Assembly (NCBI RefSeq): GCF_035046505.1
Contig: NC_089830.1
Span: 21,652,379-21,716,378 of the forward strand
From: Tiliqua scincoides
Lineage: Eukaryota; Chordata; Lepidosauria; Squamata; Scincidae
Direction: 5' to 3'
DNA: 64,000 nucleotides
Shown here: piece by piece, positions 46,301 through 58,900 of the stretch
Numbering within the stretch: the stretch's first letter is position 1
Layout of the letters: each line of letters starts with the position of its first letter
Position numbers and translations under genes: made by a program
Notes under the pieces: generated by a model
Databases searched by the model: none
What the model was told of the DNA's origin: nothing
The model's input: only the letters and a program-made list of their open reading frames with translations

Positions 46301-49300
46301 CAGTGAGATTTCTCAAGGGGTTGCTGAACAGCACAGGTTACAGTCAATTATACTCACAACGGATCGTTTCTTCACCGCAACAGGCACGCCCTATGGAAGT
46401 AAAAATAACACAGGAATTACAGCAATCAATGTTTCTTTCCCCAAATCCCACAATCTGGGACAGCTTCTTTTGCAGTCTGTGCTCAGTTGTTGGAGCTGAT
46501 CAACTTAAAGATCCCATTCTCAGAAATCTCAAAGATGGACAATGCCATCTAGGCCCAGCTGTGAAATGTATCCCTCTTCTCCACCTCGGATGCTCTTCCC
46601 AGGTGCCTCCTTAGTCCTCCCTGCTCTTCAAATCCCTTACCTGCCCTTTGCCAGGTACATTAGGGGCCATACTGCATGCTATAAAAGATGTCCAGTTTAC
46701 CCTGATGTACTTAAGTTTTGTTTTACTAACAGAAGTCCAAATTGAAACTACATGCCATGATGTATATAGGGGAAAGAGGATGATCCAACATGTTGCTAGT
46801 GTCATAGTCAGGATACAGATTCCAGAATCATAGAGTTGGAGAGGACCCACAAGGTCATCTAGTCCAAGACCCCTGCCTGTGCAAGAAATCCTCCTAGAAT
46901 ATCTCCCGCTATTTGCTCCTACTATTGACCTCCATGGGAGATTTCCTCCTTGGTGGAACAGCATTGGGTGGGGAGGGTGATCAAAATCAGGGCCACAATA
47001 TAGGCAAAGGGTCAAAACACCCCCCCTCCCCATGCCATGATCATGAGGACTAGAAACCCTTTTTCCTGCTGTTAGTGAGACTGCCAGTTTCATTCCAAGC
47101 ATTTTAGGGTCTCAGAGAGCAACATCAGTGAACTCTTGCCTCTCAAGCTGTTCTCCCAAAAGAAACCACATGGTTTCATACCCAGTGGTTAGAAGGAAGG
47201 AAGTGGTACCATATTTTCTAGGAAGGAGATAGCAACAATAGTAGAAAAACATCACAGGCTCTTAGACAAACTGGAGAGTCCCAGAGTGCCGGTAACCATT
47301 TATGTTTATTTATACTTACAGGTGACACAAGTTCTATATCCTGCAAGACAAAAACATTTGTGTCACATGATTTCAGCCAACAAAACTCAAAACCACTTCC
47401 AGGCACGTCTCACTTTCTATCTTCAGAAACCACCCAAATCCCATTGAGAATCTGTCCGTATTCAATGAGGATCAGAAGATAAGAGGACCACTTTATGTCC
47501 TATCCTTCATCCACATGGTGGTGCCTCAGTATCATCCTTTTAACCGGATTGCAAATGTGGATGGGGGTAGGGAGAGGAGATAATTGCAGTTGATGAAAAT
47601 TCTCCATTAATCTTAGAGGGTGTTGATGGAGGGGGGAGAACCACTGTGTGGCCATGAGTAGGAAGGAAAATGGCAGTCTGTGGACTACCTTGTGGCTAAC
47701 AGGCAGACGTGCAGTTGGTTCAGTTGGAGAGGTGACATTGGAAATCATTGTCAATGACAGGTCCACATAGTTTTTGTCCAAATCATGACATTAGAATTCC
47801 ATCCAATTCCATCCCACTCAAGCAGGTCTTCCTCTGTCATGTCTGGGATGCTAAGAAGTGAACTTGGGATTTTTTGCATTCAAAGCAAGTGTTATTCCCC
47901 CTCCCCTGGTGGAACTACACCCCTTTCCCTTACAACATTGCAGCACTTTCACTTAGAAAGCCTTGCCCCAGATCACTTGAATTTGTGTTGGAAGTTGGCC
48001 AGGGAGCAGGGCTTGACAGGCTGGTTGCAAGATAGTAGGAGGACATGAGCAGATGCCAGAGTTCCACACCAAGATTTAAGGTTAACTCCAGCACTGTAAA
48101 TCAGGTCTGGGAGTGAACAAGAATCTGGTGCAGCGGGATATGATCATGTCATCCAGAATCCATGTGGTCACATTTTGCGCCGATGGGCATTTCTGAATGA
48201 AAGGGGGGCTCTGCACTGAAGGCTCTGGAAGCAGGGGCCCCTGACTCACCATTCTCTCTTTTAATCATGATGTGGCTAGTAAACCCTAAGACCCTCTGCT
48301 ATTGGTTGCCTTGGTAGCAATTGAATTATTTACCCCTAACCACTAAGTGGCACTCATCTGGGTCTGTGACCTTATATTCACAGTGTGTCATGGGGAGGAA
48401 GGTGAAGCCCCAGTATGACTCACTTCTGTTTTGGTTCCCAAATGTCAGAACAGAATCCTGAACTGGGTTGTGCGTTGGTACCCACAACAACTACTCACAT
48501 TCACATCAGGAGTCCCCACATCTGTTGGAGGGCCCTGTGGAGAGAAAAAATCAAGCATGAACAGAACAGAATCCTGAACTGGGTTGTGTGTTTGTACCCA
48601 CAACAACGACTCACATTCACATCAGGAATCCCATGTGGAGGAGGGCCCTGTGGAGAGAAAAAATCAAGCATGAACAGAACAGAATCCTGAACTGGGTTGT
48701 GTGTTTGTACCTACAACAACGACTCACATTCACATCAGGAATCCCATGTGGAGGAGGGCCCTGTGGAGAGAAAAAATCAAGCATGAATTATGGGGTCCTA
48801 CTTTTCCTTATCCAGCTACAGAAAAAAGGAAGACCAACTGCAACTGCAATAAAACCAAAGGGTTTGAATCCCCTTTAAGCTCTCATTGTCAGGGATCTTT
48901 GTTATAGACAATATGATTCAGGCCCAAGCATGAGCAATGCCCTTTGTCCAGATGCCGCTTTAGCTCCCTCTGTGGACTAGAGTGACAACTCTGGGCCCAA
49001 TCCTATCTAATTTTCCAGTGCTGGTGCAGTTGTGCCAGTGGGGTGTGCACTGCATCCTGTGGTGCAGGGGCAGTCCCTGGGGCCCTCACAAGGTATGGGA
49101 ACAGGTGTTCTCTTACCAAGGGGCTGCATTGTGGCTACACCAGAGCTGAAAAGTTGGATAGGATTGGGCCCTCTCAGTGCAGAGATACAGCTTGGAGAGG
49201 ACATGTTTTGTTAGAAAAGATAATTTTTTTTTTTTTCAATCAGTGTGCCATTCATCTGTGGAACTCCTTGCCACAGAATATGATGATGGCATCTGGCCCA

Positions 49301-52300
49301 GATGCCTTTAAAAGGGGATTGGACAGATTTGTGAAAGTCCAACACATGTTACAAGCCATGATGGTTATACACAACCTCCTGGTTTTAGAAGTAGGCTACC
49401 TCAGAACATCAGACGCAAAGGAAGTTTTTGCAACTTTTTTTAGCATCAGGATGCAGGTCTCTTATTGTCTTGAGTACCCCCCCCCCCCAAGGCATCTGGT
49501 GGACCACTCTGAGATACAGGAACTGAACAAGGATACAGGATGATCTTATGTGGAATAGCTTGGACCTTAAGGCTTATGTTGAGCTCTGATGTGCCCACAA
49601 AGAAAATTACATAGTAACATAGCCAAGGTATGGTGCAAATGGAGGCTCTGGGTCTCTCATGGTCATAACAGCTGCAGAGGGCTGTCAGAGACATTCCAAA
49701 CTGGAAATGCAGGTATTAGCACGAGAGACAGGTAACAAAAAGGGGTGATCCTTGGAAACTTATCCTTACATGTCTCCCCTTTCCTTTTCCCTTTCCACGA
49801 CCTTTGTGGTGACATTCTCCATGTTCTGGACCTTCAGGCCTTCCCTAGAAAACAAAAGAGACATGACTCAACCATGAGGATGGGGCCAGCCACCAGCAAC
49901 ATAGCAGGAATTAAGGGGTTTCCCCTGTTTCTGTCCTCCGCTGCTCTTCCTGGTATCGTGAATTCTGGTTTAAAGGGAAGGCTTTCTAAAATTCCTGCCA
50001 GGGTTGAAGCACAGGACAGGAGAGCAGGAAGAAGCAGCACTGGGGAGCAGGAAGTTGTTTGAGTGGGTCAGTCTGGGCACAGCGGAAAAGACAGATTGGA
50101 AGGACTGATGGGGAAGAGAGAGGCAGCAATATATCTATCTACCTATTTAGACCATTGTTACTCTGCTTTCCCCCCCCCCAAAAGTGGAGTCCAATGTGAT
50201 TTACAAACAAAGAATAAATACAGTATCCCCCCCCCCAAAAAAAAGGACCCCAATAAGTCCCAGGATGGCATAGTGGTTTGGGAGTTGGATTTAGAGCTGG
50301 AAGATCCAAGTTCAAATCCCTGCTCAGTCATGAAGTTTCCCAGGTGACCGTGGGCTAGTCACTCTCTCCCAGCCTTGCCTACCTCACAGGGTTGTTGTGA
50401 GGGGAAAAAGGTGGAAAGAAGCCATGGATACCACCCTGAGCTCCTTGGAGGAAGGGCGGTATAAAAATGTGAAAAATAAAATTAATACTTGATAGAATAA
50501 ATAGAAAAACATATTTGTATGGAGTGTTTGGCAGGGGGAAAGTCATAATGTTTGGTGGGTTGTTTTGGAGGTGCAAATGTATTGGTGAAAAGCCAGGAAG
50601 CTGATCTTGGCTCACCAGTGTTGCTGGTACTCTCACCTTTCCTCTGCCTCTTCCAGGGCCCTTTCCACGGCCTCTGCCTGGTACGTGTTCCGGTGGAGGT
50701 GGCAAAGCCTCATCTTCTGCCTAGAAAGCCAAGATCTGTTACTCTGTGTCCTTATAAACAAGAGGGTGGGTCATTCTTGTTTCATTGCTTTTCCCAATCC
50801 TTTCATTCTGATTGCTCTTCTTTGGGGTCATTCAGCTGCATCATATACATTTCTCAAAGAAGTTAATAATATCAGATAGTTATGTATGTCTGTCCACAAA
50901 GTTTTATCACTGTGCATGTGCATATTGGCCATATAGAAGGAAAGGGGGGCACATGTGGGCAGGGGCAGATCCAGTGTTTGTGTTTGGGGGGGGGGGCATG
51001 AGCACTATTTCAACACCAAAGCCCAGACTTGCAGCCCCAATCTACCTCCCAGGTAGACCTGGGTTCCTGGTTGAGCTTATGGTCTCCATGGCTAAGGTTT
51101 TCCTGGGCAGATAGACCTAGGCTCCCATCCAGACTTGGAGCCCAGATCTACCTCCCAGGTAGACCTGGGCTCCCATTCCAACTCAGCTCTGCCCAGTGGG
51201 TGCTACTCTGGCACCCGACTTTGCTCCCTGCCTGAGCAACAGTTTGTGGGCTAACACACCCATGGTCCCCTCTTGGATCCACCTATACCCCTTTGCCCCT
51301 TTCCCCACTGCCCCTTTGATCATAGAGGCAGTAACAGTGGTAGCACAAAGTGCTTTTCACCACCCCTTGGATTTCATCTCCCAAAATTTCCTTTGAAGGA
51401 CATGACATATCATGCTACCTAATGACATATAGTCATTCAGAGGGATCTTGGGGGGGAGGGGGACTTCACAGCTGAAGAGCTTGAAATTGCGTCTCTTTAC
51501 TCAGAAGTCCAACCCTCTAACCCGATGATTTTCAACCAGTGTGTCGTGGCACACTGGTGTGCCGCGAATAGTCTGCAGGTGTGCCGTGGAAATTTGGGGG
51601 AGGATCATTTATTATTAGAGCCATTGGGGAGTGTTAGCCCCCACCAGCAGCATGGTGTGCCTTATCAAATATCAAAAAGCTGATGGCGTGCCTTGACAAT
51701 TTTAGCACCTTGTCAGGGTGCCCTGAGATGAAAAAGGTTGAAAATCGCTGCTCTGACCCCTACCCCACAGAAGTTGCAACTATTGCTAGACACTGGATGT
51801 TCCAGTGTGATTCAGGAGGTCAGACCTTCAGATGTGTTCCAGCTATTCCAAAGAAGGAAGTGGCTGCCATATTAACAGCAGGAAGGACACTGATCATAGG
51901 AGAGCATTTCATGATAGGTTGCTAGAAGCACTTTACCATCCCATCTTTGCCCGGCTCACAGGTGTACACATTTGGTCCCTGTTGCATATATGCAACATTG
52001 GGCAAAAATGGCTTAACCCCCCGCCCCTCCCCCCCACTTTTTTTTTTTTGGCTAGGACTTACCTCATCTTCTTCTTCTGGCTGCTCCTACAAGACAAGAA
52101 CATTTGCATTACTAGTCTTCAACTGTTTCTCAGATGTTCTGGGCCCTTTAAGTATCTAGTTAAATTGCTGGTCTTACTCTTAGATGACCTAAGCTGGCTG
52201 CTTGGGTTGAGCGAAGTGTATCTTAGCTTCTGAAACTAGGCCCATGGTGTTCAGAAGGACTTACTCTTAGGTAAATTTACATAGAATTGTAGCCTCATCG

Positions 52301-52824
52301 TACCACAAGCTACATACTGTCACGCACTGGTAGCCCTGGCAGAGATGATGGTCTATTGCTGTGGTTCTCACACATTTAGCATCAGGACCCACTTTTTAGA
52401 TTCAGATTCTGTCAGGACGCACTGGAAGTGATGTCATGACTGGAAGTGACATCATCAAGCAGGAACTTTTTAGCAATCCTACCCACACTTACCCAGGAGT
52501 AAGTCCAATTCACTATCATTGTTAAAAGACTGTACACAGCAGCTTATTGAAAGTATAGGTCTGTAACATTTCCCCAAATGCAGTCACAAACCATGGTAGC
52601 ATCAAGTCTGATATATTAAAAATAAATTATTGGAATGAATGGGGACTCACCTGAAATTGGCTCATGACCCACCTAATGGGGCCCAACTCACAGTTTGAGA
52701 AACAGTGGTCTAGATATTAATATATCCCCATAGGCAAGTGTCTCATTTTGCCTCCTACTGAACCATCTCAGCTAAATTCCTGCTCTGCTCCCCCCCTCAA
52801 CAGTTCTCCCTCAACTGTACCCCT

Positions 52825-52870
<46 letters not shown>

Positions 52871-55800
52871 GTTGTTGACAAAGCTTGAGACTCTCAGTAA
52901 GGGGTTCCATGATGCAGTATAGCTACTTACTTCAACTACTTCTCTCTTTACCACGTCAACAGAGACAGGCTGCAGAAGGAAGAATGAAACAGAAGTTACT
53001 GGACTCTGCTTTAAAAAGGCTGATTACTGGGCTGGGGCACCTTCCTTATGAGAAAAGGCTATGGCGTTTGGGCCTCTTTGGCCTAGGAAAGAGGTGCCTG
53101 AGCGAGGACATGATTGAGACATATAAAATTATGCACAGGAAGGATAGAGTGGATAGAGAGATGCTCTTTACAGTCTCACATAACACTAGAATCAAGGGAC
53201 ATCCAATAAAATTGAGTGCTGGGAGAGTTAGAACAGACAAAAGAAAATATTTCTTTACGCAGCATGTGGTTGGTCTGTGGAACTCCTTGCCACAAGATGT
53301 GGTGATGGCGTCTGGCCTGGACGCCTTTAAAAGGGGATTGGACAAGTTTCTGGAGGAAAAATCCATTACGGATTACAAGACATGATGTGTATGTGCAACC
53401 TCCTGATTTTAGAAATGGGCTATGTCAGATGCAAGGGAGGGCACCAGGATGAGGTCTCTTGTTATCTGGTGTGCTCCCTGGTGGGCCGCTGTGAGATACA
53501 GGAAGCTGGACTAGATGGGCCTATGGCCTGATCCAGTGGGGCTGTTCTTATGTTCTTATGCTTTCCATCTCCAGTACTGGAACAATAAGGATGCTCGCGC
53601 AGCCCAGGATCGTTGCAACTTGAAATGGGATCGAGCTTTCACAGGCCTTCCAAGTGAATGTTTGCAATGCTTTGCTGTAGAGCTTTCGGTGAGCAGGTGA
53701 TGTGATCGCTGCTCAGAAGCACATACCTGTTCAAGAATGGCTGTGCTTGCCTGGAGCATGCCTGCAAGCACCTGAACAGGGAAGCTCGCACTTCAAGCAT
53801 AGAATGTCCACAACATCTCTAGGGAAAATGTTTAAATTTGCTTGCTTTCCTGTGCGTGAATAGGGTCTGATTGCCCCAAAGGTCATGTAAATAATGCCAG
53901 CCAGGGGCAGCCATGGACAATATCCATTCCTGCCCTTGTGCTCTTTGCCCAGGCACCTCTGTAGCCCTCATCAAGAGGCACCTACTTCTCTCTGCCCATG
54001 TCCAATATTAAGGGCTCTGTCCTTTGCCAAAGTACGTTTTGTATAATCTAGGCAAGATTCTTCCATCTATAGATACTTCTCCACCTAATCCAATACCAAG
54101 AGTGAAGTCAGGCATCATATTTGTAGGGAGCATTGGGGGGAAGGGGCGTTGCATGAGATCCCAGGCACTGAGTTCAGTTCCAATGCACTGTACTCCAGAG
54201 TACTGACAAAACCAGCTCTGCAAGTTGGCAGCAAAGCCTAACTTCAAGGGCTGCTGATTGTCTAGTGTCTGTGATGTCACCCACCAGCATTTTGCAGAGA
54301 ATCAAAAATAATTTGAATATGTCCTCCTCTCCTCTCCCCTTTTTTTAAAAGTCAAAGACCTCTAAAGATGGACAGGCCACCTGGCGCATGGAAAGGGGGG
54401 CAGGGACAACTGAGGGGCCAATCCTATCCATTTTCCAGTGCCCCTGCTGCTATGCCAATGGGACGTGCACTGCATCCTGTGGTGGGGAGGCAGTCATAGA
54501 GGCCTCCTCAAGGTAAGGGAACATTTGTTTCCTTGGGGCTGCATTGCGGCTACACTGGTGCTGGAAAGTTGAATAGGATTGGGCCCTGAATCAGGAAGAT
54601 GGCAAAATCTACATCTGACTTGCAACTGGCCAAGGAGGAAGAAGTTGGATTAATGTCGCAGGTGAAGAATGCATTGCTATTCCTTTTTGGAGATGGTGCC
54701 AGTCTTCCTCCTAAGCCCCAAAACTCATGTTACATGGGAGACATCTAAATTAGGCTCCAGCTCATTATTTTGCCAAAAGCAGCCAAAAGATGCTGCAAGC
54801 CTGAGTGAAGGATTGATTAATGGATGAGTAGGGCTTCATAACCACTTGGGATGAGGCTGGTTGGCCCGTGTATTAAGTCAAGAGCTCGTAAACTCAGCCA
54901 TTAGTACGTCTACACCCAAACAGCATTTATCATTCCAGCTACTGTTAATACTCACAGGTGGAGCCACAGGACTTTCCTCGGAGCTGGAAGAGTCCTATTA
55001 GGAAGGAAGAAAGGACAAAACAGATTATTCATAGGGCTTCATTTTAGCATTTTCGTGGATGTCTTTTATGAAATGCACAATCAGAAAAAAAAATTCAGTA
55101 GTTGGAGCTTGCCACCCTCAGGGGATCCCTATTCCAGAAATCCTGTCTGGATGATTGGCACCCTATAACATCTCCAGGAACCCCCGTCAGGGAGAGAAAT
55201 GTGGTACCCCAGCTGTGGTGCTCCGCAAAGGAGCAAAGGCTTTGCATGCCAAAGACCACAGTATGAGCCAGGTTTAGGACTGCTGGGAAATGCTGCAAGC
55301 TGAGCATGCTGAGAAATAGGAGCTAATGTCCTTTGGAACCCCATGAGGTTGTGCCAACTGACCGGTTGGGAAGACAGATTCAAGAAAGTCATGGCTCCAC
55401 AAACCAAAACAAAACAACAAAAAACCAGTGTAATTATCACCATTCCCCTGCTGAACTTGGTAAGCCAGGGCCCAAAGGGACACTTCCTGGATGCATTGGG
55501 TGGGGAGGGGATGACAGCAGCAAACCATCTCCTTCCCCCAGTGCTGTTTTGAATGAACTGACCCATGGGAGCTGGGGCATCAAGGAATGGTCAAATAGCC
55601 CCAGGGAAAGTCAAGGCTGATTGCCGTCTGCTCCCCACTACTTCCTGATAAATCTCCCCATGGTACCCTAAGCTCCAGGCTGGCTTGCTGTGAGGCCTTG
55701 GGAAGTAGTGGTGCATCCTTCTATACCAGTGGCATTTTGAATTCGCTGCCACGTCTCTGGGTGCTGGACTTGGCATAAGCTAAACAAACTACAGCTTAGG

Positions 55801-55873
55801 TCCTCACAATCTGCAGGGGCCTCAAAAAAATTTCAGAATGGAGGTGGCTTTTAAAATTTTTGCATGTGTTGAA

Positions 55874-55925
<52 letters not shown>

Positions 55926-58900
55926 GCCTTCTTTTAAATGACTTGCACAGCAAATTTTGGTATAATTTTATTTTTTTTTTTTAACAAGGGACCTCCAAGC
56001 TTAGGGCCTCAACTGGACTCTAAATCCAGCACTGACAGCTCACTGTCACCACCTGATAAGCCAAGCCGGGCTCATGGCCCAATGGGAACATAAGAACATA
56101 AGAACATAAGAACAGCCCCACTGGATCAGGCCATAGGCCCATCTAGTCCAGCTTCCTGTATCTCACAGCGGCCCACCAAATGCCCCAGGGAGCACACCAG
56201 ATAACAAGAGACCTCATCCTGGTGCTCTCCCCTACATCTGGCATTCTGACTTAACCCATTCCTAAAATCAGGAGGTTGCGGATACACATCATGGCTTGTA
56301 CCCCATAATGGATTTTTCCTCCAGAAACTCGTCCAATCCCCTTTTAAAGGCGTCTAGGCTAGACACCAGCACCACATCCTGTGGCAAGGAGTTCCACAGA
56401 CCGACCACGCGCTGAGTAAAGAAATATTTTCTTTTGTCTGTCCTAACCCGCCCAACATTCAATTTTAGTGGATGTCCCCTGGTTCTGGTATTATGTGAGA
56501 GTGTAAAGAGCATCTCCCTATCCACTCTGTCCATCCCCTGCATAATTTTGTATGTCTCAATCATGTCCCCCCTCAAGCGTCTCAAGGAAGGGTCACCACA
56601 AGGCCGCAAGGAGGATGTGGCAGCAGTGGTAACAGTGGCAATGCAGGTACAGTATGGCCCATCTACTGTTTAGCTCCTGGTTACTTTGTGCAGGGGTGCA
56701 GCTGGTCCATGGGGGAGTGCACCACAGGGATCACCTCACAAGACTTTTTTTTTTTTTTTTTTTTTAATCTCAGAGCTCCCCCAAAAACTGGAGACCAGAC
56801 TGGTTCAAGCCAAAGATACACGTATGAGAATGTGTACTCAATCCTACTAAGAACATAATAAGCACAGCCCCCCTGGATCAGGCCATAGGCCCATCTAGTC
56901 CAGCTTCCTGTATCTCACAGTGGCCCACCAAATACCCCAGGGAGCACACCAGATAACAAGAGACCTGCATCCTGGTGCCCTCCCTTGCATCTGACATAGC
57001 CCATTTCTAAAATCAGGAGGTTGCACATACACATCATGGCTTGTAACCTGTAATGGATTTTTCCTCCAGAAACTTGTCCAATCCCCTTTTAAAGGCGTCC
57101 AGGCCAGACGCCATCACCACATCCTGTGGCAGGGAGTTCCACAGACCAACCACACGCTGAGTAAAGAAATATTGCTTGTGGTGGAATTGATGTCAAGCTG
57201 TGGAGAAACTGAGGTGAAACCTAAGGGAATGATTCAAATTGTTGGAAAAATGGAATTTACAGCAACAAGTCCGGCACAGATTGGATGGGAGCTTTGTAGG
57301 TTGAGTTGCGGGAGAAACCTTCCACCCTCGAACACCCTTCGCCATTTCTTTTCTGGATGCTTACCGAATCTGAGTCTGGACTGCGTTTGACAAGCTAAAA
57401 GATGCAAACAGGGGTGTTAGTTTTCATACATTTCTCAGAAGCCTTCAAGAAAGAGATCAGTTGCTAAGTGGGGCCACAACATTAGTAGCTGTCCTGGGGT
57501 GATGGGAGACTATCAAGAGGTTCTTTGGCAATGGAGCTTGGGGGTTGAAATGCTTTTTCCTAATTAACTCGCATACATGAGATGGTCTCTTGTGTGTTCC
57601 AAAGTGCTCCGATTCTCAGTTAAAAGACAGGAGGAATGGCAGGAATCACATATTTTCATACCTTGAAGTGCTGCTCCAGCGGTGTTACTGCTGGAAGTAG
57701 TGGCAGGATCTGGTACATGACATCAATGGCAAAATGGGATGGGATCTTTGGGGAATTTTTTCTTTCTTTCTTTTAAACATACCAGCAACTGCTTGGGAGG
57801 GTTCTTCTTTATTTTAAATAATTTTTTACACTTATTGTAAACTTTTTAAGTTCCTTAGGGTGCAAGCCCAACCCTCTGTTGGGCTGGCGCAAGTCGCCTG
57901 TGCCATCCTGGAGGTGTTGCAAAAATGCCATAAGGCACTTACGTGCCAACTCAGGAGTCAGGCGGCTGAATCCGGTGCCATTGCACCAGAGAAAAGGTGA
58001 GTTTGCGCCAGCCATGTTGGGCCACCGCAGGGATCAGGGGAGGGCAGAACTGAGGGTAGGAGGAGGGTGGAATAGTGGCGTTCCGGCGCAAGGAGAGGGT
58101 GGGCAGGCCTGTGGAGCTGAGCAAAGGTGGGGCCAGGATACGGCACTTAGGCCAGATCCATACTCCACTCCTGAGCAACCCGGAGCAGGGTTGTGCTGCT
58201 CAGATATGTGCCATCTCTTTAGGTGGCACAGATCTGAGTAGCCCCATTGGGGCTGCTGCCGCATTAGCTGGGGTAGGGGGAACCCGTTTCCCTTGCCCTG
58301 GGCTGAACCACAGCCAGCCCCAACTCTGTGCTGGATATGGGTCAGGCTAGCCGGCCTACCCATACCAGCTAGTATTAGGATTGGGCTGTTAATTAATTAG
58401 ATTAGATTTTTTCATATGGGAGTGTTAAAATTTTTCCTGCTTGATAATGTCACTTCCAGCCATGACATCACTTTTGGGTTAATGTCATCACTTCTGGTGG
58501 GTACCGACAGGTTTGTCATTCTAAAAAGTGGGTCCCAGTGCTAAAAAGTTTGAAAACCACTGCTCTAAGGCAGGGGTGCCCAAACTTTTTGACAGGAGGG
58601 CCACATCATCTCTCTGACTCTGTGTCAGGGGCCGGGGAATAAAAAGAATTAATTTACATTTAAAATTTGAATAAATTTACATAAATTAATTTATTAGAGA
58701 TGGAACTTATATGAATGAATGAAGGTCTTGCAGTAGCTCAAGGCCTATAAAAGGTCTTGCACAAAGCAAGGCCAGCCTTTCCTTCTCTGCCACTGCTGCA
58801 TCACAGATGTGAAACAGCAAGTACTGGAGAGAGCCCTTGTCCCACAGCTCAGATGAGAGGTTGAACAGTTGTCCTCATGGTGAGAGCAGTTGTATCAGGC

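Larger units (their letters stand above)
43380..48960 (-). repeat. Tandem segmental duplication within gene C (two units of about 2.7-2.9 kb)
   Basis: The stretch from about 43.38 to 46.27 kb aligns with that from about 46.31 to 48.96 kb. Both contain a GVPV.VKKR exon, a D.EL.SP exon, a CR1 tail fragment, the same intron motifs (TGCTCAGT..TGGAGCTGATCA, AACTACACC.TTTCCCTTACAA) and a distal exon region. The order is the same, so the segment duplicated in tandem. Confidence 0.75.

Noticed and set aside
48448-48790. CRISPR-like array
   Set aside because: Three near-identical 113-bp units without a repeat-spacer pattern; this is exon duplication in a vertebrate-type gene.
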